NCBI GenBank assembly: GCA_963556195.1
Contig: OY744537.1
Coordinates: forward strand, 23,123,876-23,187,875
Reading direction: 5' to 3'
DNA: 64,000 nucleotides
DNA from: Sepiola atlantica
Taxonomy: Eukaryota > Mollusca > Cephalopoda > Sepiida > Sepiolidae
In this document: piece by piece, positions 9,233 through 17,570 of the stretch
Numbering within the stretch: position 1 is the stretch's first letter
How the letters are laid out: each line of letters starts with the position of its first letter
Translations under genes and position numbers: made by a program
The notes under the pieces: model-generated
Databases searched by the model: none
The model's input: only the letters and a program-made list of their open reading frames with translations
What the model was told of the DNA's origin: nothing

Positions 9233-10330
9233 ACTCAACAGTGCTGAAGAAGAAATGGCTTGGCACGCCTTCTTCAGGAATGTCAATAAGGTGATGGTTC
9301 ACATTGATCCTGAGTAGTTGTTGCCTGTTGGATGTACCTCATTTCCAATGACAGCTTGCTGTGGGCTAAAAAGAAACAAATGGCGTTTCATGTGATCCTG
9401 ACCATTACTACAATGATGGTGTGAACAACGCATCTTAGGGGATTTTATGGATTTGAATCTTTTTCTCATAAAGATCTTATTTTATTTTTCGAGCATCAAC
9501 TTAGGGTTAAAATTAAATGCAATAAAAGATGAAATTCTGACGAATTCAACAAAAGGTACAAGTTACAAATTGTGCGTATGAAAGGGAGTCAATTATGAGT
9601 GCCCCCTGCCTGTGTATAGCACACATAGTTCCGGGTCATTTTGGAACCTGGCCCAGTTAAGGTAGCTTCTTAACGAGTTGAGTGAGTGAATCATGTCCCC
9701 TTTTTAGAAATCTTCCTAGATGGTCACTGCCTACTTTTATTTTGATCTTTGCCTCCCCAAACTGTATCTATCTTGGAAGGTCACCATCTGCTTCCAAACT
9801 CCATCCCTATTTCATTTCTTTCCACTTAAATCTCACCCCCAATTAGAGATCGACCTGCAAATAAGGTAGTCCATTGAGTAAATGTGGTATTGTGGTGACT
9901 GCTGAAGTGAAAGGAGGAGCAGTGCTTGGACGAATGGATTCAAATGCTTCTAGTTAAGAATAAGATAGACAGAAAATGACCACACACCCCCTTATCCCCA
10001 CTTCTCACAATTTTGAGGGGCGTGTGCCTAATTTATAAAAAAATTTGTTTACAAGATACAGCTAGTTAGAGTGAAACCAGCAGATACTCATGCATACCAG
10101 ATAACTAGCAGTATAGTTGGGGTCATCAAGAAAAAATATGCTCTGTTTCGGGGCCTCTCTACAGATTTAATGGCCCCCACCAACTAATGTGAGGCCTCTG
10201 CTGTTAGATCCACTAGTTAGTTGAACTCTCCATCCAAGAATCATAGTGCGTGATTCTCGACTCCCTCCTCTTCGTCAAGCCTGCCAATGCTGTGATTTCC
10301 GTTTTGGGAAGATTTACTACATGTTTTACG
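9233..10330. other. No gene seen
   Basis: No exon, RNA gene or clear repeat recognised. Confidence 0.35.
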
Positions 10331-10334
10331 AACA

Positions 10335-10533
10335 CAAAAAGTTGACTTGGGAGGACGTAGTCAAAGTTGATAGGAAGGCCATGGGTATGGATTCCATCAA
10401 ACCTTGCCAAAGACAGGAGTGAAGAGGAAGACTTAGATTTCGAGACTAGACAATCAGGCCCCACCCTCATCAGAGGATTAATTGTGGCCTGATTCAACAA
10501 ATAAACCGGTTGATGATGATGATGATGATGATG
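10335..10533 (+). repeat. Non-LTR element tail ending in (GAT)n
   Basis: A short block with an 'aatcaggcc..ggcctgatt' inverted repeat (about 10449-10496) ends in 'caacaaataaaccgg' and a (TGA)n array at 10511-10533. A simple GAT tail after an 'aaaccg' motif is also seen, inverted, at 43311-43335, and is a usual 3' end for several LINE and SINE families. Confidence 0.5.
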
Positions 10534-10938
10534 AAAAAGCAAATGGCGCGAATTGCTATTCTCTTTCTTTCTTTGCTTCGTTGTGTATATGCTTTCCTTT
10601 TCACGTGCCAAAACAAACAACGGATTCTTCGCAGAAACGTGTTAGCTCAGTATAGTCCAACCAATCAAAAACTGCCGCATCTATGTTGGGTTGGCAGACC
10701 GGCGTGAACTCGATAACCCTTATAAAAGAACGAAGAGGTTTCGCAGAGCCTCTTTTTCACCAGACAGACCCGAGGGACGGACCTTGAAGGAACATACAAG
10801 ATGTTACACTCTGGCCCGACCTTTTTGGCCGGGGCGACAAAAAGGAAATGAATACTGAAAAACTCAACAAGCTCTCCTTGCCTCGCACGCTCCTACTTAC
10901 ACGCACATTAGCAGAACAAGGTAACCTACACACACATG

Positions 10939-10970
<32 letters not shown>

Positions 10971-11450
10971 CACATTGCAACTTACGCACATACACGTTCT
11001 ATGACTCACGCACTAACAAATATAGACATATGCGTCTTTAGCCCCTTGTGTCACGCTTATTCAATGAACATTTCTAAAAATGAACATGAATTGAATAAAC
11101 TTTACAACGAACATTTCTTCATTAAAACTAACCTTTATACTCTTGTAAAATTGGCATTCAATAAATGTTTTGTTGATTAATCATGTTTTATTTCATTTTT
11201 CATTCACAGAACGCATACATGTTAAGCTAGCACTTGCTAGCTGGTGACCCTAATATTTCTTCTCTAATATATCCATATCTTTCCTTCACCATTTCATTTC
11301 CGTTTTTATTTACTATGCATGTCAAGCAAGTCATAGGGGCCATAGATCCACACTGCCTTGGCTGCTTCTTGCATATTTTCCCACGGTGTATCTTGAAACC
11401 CTTCTGCATCATCCATCAATCATTCACTCTAGTAACTTTTTTTAGAAATA
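10534..11450. other. No gene seen; CA microsatellite inside
   Basis: Contains a (CA)n tract at about 10928-10966. Around 10718-10765 there is a TATA-like 'cttataaaagaacg' followed by a hairpin ('aagaggtttcgcagagcctctt'-like). This could be the promoter of an LTR or DIRS-type element, but nothing else supports that. Confidence 0.4.
10928..10966. repeat. (CA)n microsatellite
   Basis: Nearly uninterrupted CA dinucleotide run. Confidence 0.9.
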
Positions 11451-11454
11451 AATT

Positions 11455-11640
11455 TTTCAAAGTGTAGTATCTGTTCTACCCTCAGTCAAAGGAGACAAAA
11501 TCCTTCTCAAACGGTCAATTTTAATTCTTTTTTCACACCCCAGAGTGCCTCTTTTGGGGAGGAACTTGATATCTCCCATATGAAAAACCGTACTTGTGTC
11601 TAACTTTGCCCTCGTGAGGAGAAAAGTAAATAGAGGTTTT
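11455..11640 (+). repeat. Short repeat related to the arms of the 15.2-16.6 kb element
   Basis: Carries in order 'caaagtgtagtatctgttct' (U2-like), 'aaatccttct', 'ccagagtgcctctttt', 'gaacttgat', 'gtctaactttgccctcgtg' and 'aaagtaaatag'. The same blocks occur in the right arm at 16040-16330. It looks like a solo, diverged relative of that arm. Confidence 0.5.
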
Positions 11641-11992
11641 ACTTAGATATGGTCCTTCTGTTTGGGTTTCATTTTAATAGCAGATCCCTCCCCTCTTTTT
11701 TTTTTAATAAGTGCCTCCCACCCCCGAAAAAAGTGTAATTTACGATGACTTTGAAAACCAAATTATTTTTGGTGCTTCTAAAAAATTTGAACCGAGTGTG
11801 ACCAAACTGACTTTTACCGAACTAAAACTTAGGTTAGTGTTAGGTTAGGGTTAAAAAAATCGTTTGGTTTGGATTAAATTCTGTAGAAGTACCTTATTTT
11901 TTTTTTAATGTTTTTATTAATTTATTTAAAATCTTTTAGCCTTTTAAAAATTATCCCCCGTTAACCGAAAATTACCAAACATTAGAATTTAA

Positions 11993-13179
11993 AAAAATCA
12001 GGTACTTCTATCGATTCTGAACCAGTTTCCGTGAACTTCGCGTCGGCAGCGTTCGGGCATGCTACGTAAACACCCGAGAGATGACGAGCCAAATGGTGGC
12101 AGTCAATAACTTCGATACGTTGCTGCGTCGTATTTTTTTCAGTTTTATTTTCAAGAAATTTGCACAAAAAAAAAAAAAACATAGCGAAATTACTGTTAAT
12201 AAATAAAGTGTTTGTTTTTATTTTTGTAACAAAACAATGCTAAACAACTGTTAATAAATAAAGTTTTTTTTTAAAGTTTTTTTATTTGGGCTTCTTTGAA
12301 ATGACCCCTTCGCGAGATTTAACTCTACTACACAGCTCTTCGTAATTCATTTGTTGGTACTCTTATAGCTGACGCACCATGTTTCCGTGACTTCGCGTCG
12401 TCAACGTTCGAGCAGGTCTTGGAATCGTCCGAGAGTTGACGAAACTATTAACCAAGCAACCGATAACTTTTGGAAAAAAATTAATCGCGTTCAATAAAAA
12501 AATAAATAAATTAATTTCTATAATCTCTGTGAGCTCGTTGAATCTCCCGAAGGACTAATTGAGTTTTTTTTTTTTTAATGTTAAAAAAAATATTGAACAT
12601 TTTTTTAAATAAAAAAACATTTTACTTAACAAATCAAACAAAAGCATCTTTTGAAACTTTCCGGTGCACAAACAAAAAACATTCTATTTAAAAACATTTG
12701 ATTAAGAATGGTTTCTTTGACAAAAACAAACATCTTACCAATAACAATTGTTTAGCTATGGTTTGTTCGTTTTTTAAATTTTTTCTTTTTCGTAATTTAT
12801 CGGCTTCAATTTAGTTTTGGTAATTTTCGCTTCGTCAACTCTCGGGCGCTTCCGTAACCTTCCCGAACGTTGACGACGCGAAGTCACGGAAACATGGTGC
12901 GTCATCTATAATAGTACCCATTTTCCCCCCTCTTTTAAAAAAAATTTAACAGGAAATAAACATGCACTGGCTTTGATCAATTGCTTCTGGCTTTAATTAA
13001 TTTCAATACTGATTAGAAAAATTGTCGTCTGGTTACTGACAGCTAATTGGCTAACCGCTCGGCATCTCTCTGCCACCATACGCTGCAGCATCTCTCGGAT
13101 GTTTACGTAGCATGCACGAACGCTACCGACGCGAAGTTTACGGAAACTGGTTCAGGATCGATAGAAGTACCAAAAATCA
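11993..13179. mobile_element. Fold-back DNA element F1 with 8-bp duplication
   Basis: The element spans 12001-13171 and has terminal inverted repeats of about 95 bp (12001-12095 with 13077-13171) beginning 'ggtacttctatcgatt'. It is flanked by an exact 8-bp duplication, 'aaaaatca', at 11993-12000 and 13172-13179. No transposase frame is present, so it is non-autonomous. GG..CC ends plus an 8-bp duplication fit Merlin- or MULE-type elements and, less well, hAT; I cannot decide. A related element (F2) sits inside it. Confidence 0.85.
12348..12926. mobile_element. Fold-back DNA element F2 nested in F1
   Basis: Inverted repeats of about 90 bp (12356-12447 with 12832-12918) begin 'ggtact(c/a)ttatag' and contain 'tttccgtgacttcgcgtcgt', nearly the same as the 'tttccgtgaacttcgcgtcg' of F1. 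The flanks 'catttgtt' and 'cattttcc' share only five of eight bases, so the duplication is decayed or my ends are off by a little. It belongs to the same family as F1 and is either a nested insertion or a remnant of a longer inverted repeat. Confidence 0.7.
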
Positions 13180-13385
13180 ATAAACTTCAGAAGTAGAAAA
13201 TTTGAATCATGAGTGCTTTCCCCTTTTTTGTTGTTGTTGCTGCTTTTAACGTTTAATTTTAACAGGTTACACAGGTAATAGTTCGAAACTTAAAAAACAA
13301 CAACTATTTTATATTATTTATATTTAAAAAATGTTGTTCAAAGTAGCTGAAGAGTTTGTATTTGTATTGTTTTTGTTTCCATTAG

Positions 13386-13462
13386 CAACTGAAAACCTCC
13401 TTTAAGAATATGTCGGCTCAGCTGTCGTTCATTGTGAGAAAACACCGTTACCAAGGATACAG
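13386..13462 (+). CDS. Candidate internal exon 1 of the unrecognised host gene
   Basis: A polypyrimidine tract and 'ttccattag' precede 13386, and the exon would end at 'gatacag|gttttt'. Only phase 0 is open; it reads 'QLKTSFKNMSAQLSFIVRK' and then 'HRYQGYR', leaving two bases that join the single first base of the next exon (22388) to complete an Arg codon. That phase match is the main reason for accepting it. The donor is weak (gttttt), and an alternative donor at 'cattgtgaga' would break the frame. The following intron would be about 8.9 kb and contains the fold-back element cluster. Upstream exons, which must end in phase 0, were not found. Confidence 0.5.
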
Positions 13463-13611
13463 GTTTTTGGAAAAAATAATTTCGCTAAGTAAGTTTTCAT
13501 TTCTTTACGCTTAGAATATTTTCGTCAATTCTATTAAATTTTTAACCCATACTTAAGTCGAACCTAGCCATTTAAAAATAACCCAAGTCTTTTTTTGTTT
13601 TGTACTTGTTC

Positions 13612-13712
13612 AGATTAGATTAGGACCCGATCTAACTTTGATCCTAACCCTGAATCTAATCTTAACTCTAACCCTAACGACGGGGTCAAAGTTAGCTCGG
13701 GTCCTAATCTGG
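13612..13712. repeat. Short inverted repeat with TTAGGG-like loop
   Basis: 'gattaggacccgatctaact' near 13617 is mirrored by 'agttagctcgggtcctaatc' near 13690. The loop holds degenerate 'ctaaccct' units. It is just downstream of the candidate exon. Confidence 0.6.
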
Positions 13713-14239
13713 AGGAGCACCCCCCCCCCCCTTTTTAAAGTTACTTTCAATGGAAAGTTTATAATTTTTTTAATGGGGGGAAAAAAATGATATACAAGCC
13801 TTACTTTTGATCATAATATTAGATGAAGAAAAAAAAATCCAAACAAATATGCATAACTTAAAACATTTAAATAAATTTTTGTTTTCGATTTTTTTTTTTT
13901 TTTTCGAAATATTTCTCTTTTAAGTTATTATCGATCGGGCAGTCACAATAATTCACGATTATCAAAAAGGTTTAATTTTAATTTTTTAGAGACGAATCTC
14001 ATTTCCAACGAGTCCTTTACTCTCATTCAAATAGTAAGTTAGGAAGTCAGTTGATATAATGAAAGCATACAAATCTACGTTTGTCTTCATGAACCTGTTC
14101 ACATGAAGCACCAATGAATTAAAACGCCCTAATAAAGATATTTATAGTCTAAAAGTTGTGCTAATGATACAGTTGATAAATAGTTATAGCAGATGTAATA
14201 GGATACATTTGGAAAATGTTAAGATTAGAGGCGGGTGAA
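13713..14239. other. No gene seen
   Basis: AT-rich DNA with a C-run near 13721 and several T-runs. Nothing recognisable. Confidence 0.4.
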
Positions 14240-14597
14240 GATTTTTGTAAAAGGCGATGTTTATTTACTCCTCGCGGAGTTAGGCACAAGGCCAGTTTTA
14301 TCTTACTCCCACAAGTAAGATGTGACCCAAGATCGGGTCGAGCAAGTGGGGTTAAAAGCCAGCGCTCGAGAGGTGAGCACTCTGGCCATTTAAAAATTGC
14401 CTGGGCAGCCCCGTCGGCATTCCCCGGTAGGGGCGCCTCAGACAGTAAGCAATAAACTTACTCCTCCCCAAAGAGGGGAGGCGAAGCCTGGGAGGGTGGA
14501 CCTCCTAGAACTGCACAGGACAGGCGTGCAGTATCCATCGGAACAGATACTACACTTTGATCTTAGCCAAAAGGCCGATTTTTGTAAAAGGCGATGT
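14240..14597 (-). mobile_element. U2 snRNA-headed SINE, copy C, with 21-bp duplication
   Basis: The best-defined copy. The element occupies 14261-14576 (316 bp) on the minus strand: head 'ggccttttggctaagatc' at 14576 down to about 14559, then 'aaagtgtagtatctgttc', body, and 3' end near 14261 in 'gagtaaataa'. An exact 21-bp direct repeat flanks it (14240-14260 and 14577-14597; core 'atttttgtaaaaggcgatgt'). This shows insertion by LINE machinery with the U2-like part as the 5' end. The tail is a short AT stretch, not poly-A. Confidence 0.93.
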
Positions 14598-14756
14598 AAA
14601 ATTGCGTATCGGCGATTTTTGGCACTCCAGAAAAACATTCGACTCTGAGTCAGCGTGCCGCTATTCCGAATTCGCAGCAAGCCACATCAATAGACTGTCT
14701 CCCCTGTCATATTTTTTAAAAAGTCAAAATCTTTTTCATGTAAAACTTTATAATTA

Positions 14757-14850
14757 AAACTTGCTGATAGGAAAATTATTGTATTTTTATTTTAAATAAT
14801 TTGAAATTATTTAAAATAAAAATACAATACTTTTCCTTTCAGCAAGTTTA
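14757..14850. repeat. Palindrome inside F3
   Basis: About 45 bp on each side of 14802 are complementary, including 'attgtatttttattttaaat'. It could be a nested miniature element or part of F3 itself. Confidence 0.75.
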
Positions 14851-15001
14851 AAATTATTAATTTCTTTTAGAAAAATAAAATAAGTAATCAAATAGTTTTT
14901 TTTCGTTGTTTTTTTCGAAACATTGAAATATGAATTTTTCTACCAATCATAGTGCTGTCGGATCGCAGATATAAAAACAAATCCATTTTTACTTTATATT
15001 C

Positions 15002-15002
<1 letters not shown>

Positions 15003-15032
<30 letters not shown>
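15003..15032 (+). repeat. Poly-A run
   Basis: Run of A interrupted only at its edges, inside element F3. Confidence 0.8.
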
Positions 15033-15231
15033 ATTACCACCAAGTTTTAATGCTAAAGTTTTACATAAAAAAGATTTTGACTTTTTAAAAATTATGACCG
15101 GAGAGACAGTCTATTGATTGCGGCTTACTGTTGTGAATTTGGAATAGCGGCACGCTGACTCATAGTCGAATGTTTTTCTGGAGTGCCCGATTTTTAAAAA
15201 AGATTATGACATGCTGAACGTTTTGGAGTTA

Positions 15232-16597
15232 AAGTAAAGGGAGCAAGACAACAATAGGGACCCTAGATCATTAACACAAGACGCGGGACATATTTTGGAA
15301 GTCACCGGTTGACCTCGCAATATACGTGGTCTCTATTTACAAAACACTTGTAAATAAATCTTTTATTTATTTTACTAAATGCAGTATATTTCGGAATTTT
15401 TTTTTCTTTTAACATGTTAATATTTATTTTAAGGCAGAGAGTCCATAAATAAAACAAATAAAATATTAACATGTTTTCTTTTAAAACATGTTTTTGTGTC
15501 ACTATTTACTTGCCTCCCCATGAGGGCAGAAATGGGGGGGGGGTATGAAATATTTATCATCGTACTTAAGTAATCTTTCGTTTTGTAGGGAAAAATCAAG
15601 CTTCCCAAAAAGGGGCACTCTGGATCTTACCTCAGTTTAGAAGGATTTTTCCATACTACACATTGCTCCTAGCCTGAGGAGGCAAAACGGATGATTACGC
15701 AAGTTATTTTAATAAATAAACGAAATATATACGCTTTTTAAAAAATCGGCTGACTTGTAATCTTTCGTTTTGCCTCCCCACGAGGGCGGAGTTAGACTTC
15801 AAAAATCAGTTTCTAAACGGAAGCAATTTAAAGTTTATGAAGTTTTTGTCCTTAAAAACTGATTTTTGAAGTAAATAGCGAAGTTTTGTTTTTTAATAAC
15901 AAATAAGTTATAAAAAGATTTTAAATAAAATTATGTATTTGTTAAATCTTATTTCATTTGTTGCTTACAGAAAAAAAGGACAAAAACTTCATAAACTTTA
16001 AATTGCTTCCGTTTAGAAATTGATTTTTGAAGTCTAACTCCGCCCTCGTGGGGAGGCAAAACGAAAGATTACAAGTCAGCCGATTTTTTAAAAAGCGTAT
16101 ATATTTCGTTTATTTATTAAAATAACTTGCGTAATCTTCCGTTTTGCCTCCTCGGGCTAGGAGCAAAGTGTAGTATGGAAAAATCCTTCTAAACTGAGGT
16201 AAGATCCAGAGTGCCCCTTTTTGGGAAGCTTGATTTTTCCCTACAAAACGAAAGATTACTTAAGTACGGTGATAAATATTTCATACCCCCCCCCCATTTC
16301 TGCCCTCATGGGGAGGCAAGTAAATAGTGACACAAAAACATGTTTTAAAAGAAAACATGTTAATATTTTATTTGTTTTATTTATGGACTCTCTGCCTTAA
16401 AATAAATATTAACATGTTAAAAGAAAAAAAAATTCCGAAATATACTGCATTTAGTAAAATAAATAAAAGATTTATTTACAAGTGTTTTGTAAATAGAGAC
16501 CACGTGTATTGCGAGGTCAACCGGTGACTTCCAAAATATGTCCCGCGTCTTGTGTTAATGATCTGGGGTCCCTATTGTTGTCTTGGTCCAAGTAAAG
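15232..16597. mobile_element. Fold-back DNA element F4, 1.35 kb, with 8-bp duplication
   Basis: A near-perfect palindrome. The left arm 15240-15854 and right arm 15976-16589 (each about 610 bp) flank a spacer of about 120 bp. Ends read 'ggagcaagacaacaat' and, on the other strand, 'ggaccaagacaacaat'. An exact 8-bp duplication, 'aagtaaag', lies at 15232-15239 and 16590-16597. Because the arms are so similar, an identical 66-codon open frame appears in both (15302-15502 minus, 16327-16527 plus); it is a product of the duplication rather than evidence of a gene. No transposase. The high similarity of the arms suggests recent origin or gene conversion. Confidence 0.9.
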
Positions 16598-17570
16598 TTA
16601 TTAATACGTAATAATAGAAGAAGAAAAACACTTAACACTTTTAAAATTAGGACGCCATATTGAAACTAAGCTGATGTACTATCAAATAGGGCGTCATCTA
16701 GGAAATACGCCGATAATACTAGCTAGGTACGTGCAAAAATGGCCATGTCTTGTACGGACCATAATTATTAAAACGCGCTTATCGTTAATTTTTAATTAGT
16801 TTTCGTGTAAACTTTGATTGTGTTTGAAAGATAAAAGCCTAAACTTAATCTCTAAAAGGAAAAAAAAAATGTATATTTACGTGTGAAAAACGACGGCTAA
16901 AAAAAAAATTCAGTGAATTTTAAACTTTGGAGAAATTACTTGTAAAAATCCCTTGAAAGATAAATATAAGTTTTCTGGAACTATTTCAAAGATAATTATT
17001 AAATTAAAGTCATAAGATGTTGAATTAAAACAAAAATTTCCTACGTTTTACTAAAAATTAGTAAAATTATTCCCCAAAAAGTCATAGTTTAGTAAAATCC
17101 GGCATTCAGTCAATCAGTAAACGACTTTGTTTACCGATTGACTATCGCTATGAAGAATATATGGAAGACAAAAATGTAATAATTCATAATTTTTAACTTT
17201 ATATATAAAACTGGTTTTGTAATAGTTTATAGAAATTGAAATATTATTATCCATTAATTAATTTATTCTTTTTAAGGTTATAAAGAAATTTAATTAAAAT
17301 ACCCTTATTTTGTTATAATAAAAAAGGAAATGCTTATTTAATTAAAATGATCACCCATTTTGCGGCCAGATAGCATTTTACGGACATGTAACCAATTTTT
17401 TTTTTAGTTAAATCTTGTCCATTTACTTAATTTATTGTAAATCAATAAATTAATTGCGTATAGTTCGTTTGGGGGGTGGGGGAGTATTACCACCCGGTAG
17501 GGTTAAGGGAAGGTGTAAACAAGAGACGATGTCCCTATCTTATATTTAAGTCATAAAATGAAATAACAAA
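16598..17570. other. No gene seen
   Basis: Very AT-rich intron-like DNA. Nothing recognised. Confidence 0.45.

Larger units (their letters stand above)
14613..15195. mobile_element. Fold-back DNA element F3 with 8-bp duplication
   Basis: The element spans 14621-15187 (567 bp). Its arms are about 140 bp (14621-14762 and 15043-15187), begin 'ggcactccagaaaaacattc' and are highly similar. An exact 8-bp duplication, 'cgattttt', flanks it (14613-14620 and 15188-15195). A second, smaller palindrome lies inside at about 14757-14850 ('cttgctgatagg' mirrored by 'cctttcagcaag'). There is no coding frame. The ends and duplication size match F1 and F4. Confidence 0.88.

Noticed and set aside
10718..10765. 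Core promoter of a host gene at 'cttataaaag'
   Set aside because: No downstream coding exon on the plus strand; the region leads into a CA microsatellite.
13612..13690. Telomere repeat tract
   Set aside because: Only a few degenerate 'ctaaccct' units occur within a hairpin; a similar short 'ttaggttagtgttaggttag' lies at 11825. No array.
15302..16527. Duplicate 66-codon genes on opposite strands
   Set aside because: Their identity follows from the F4 palindrome arms; the protein is low-complexity and AT-driven, and no relatives are known.
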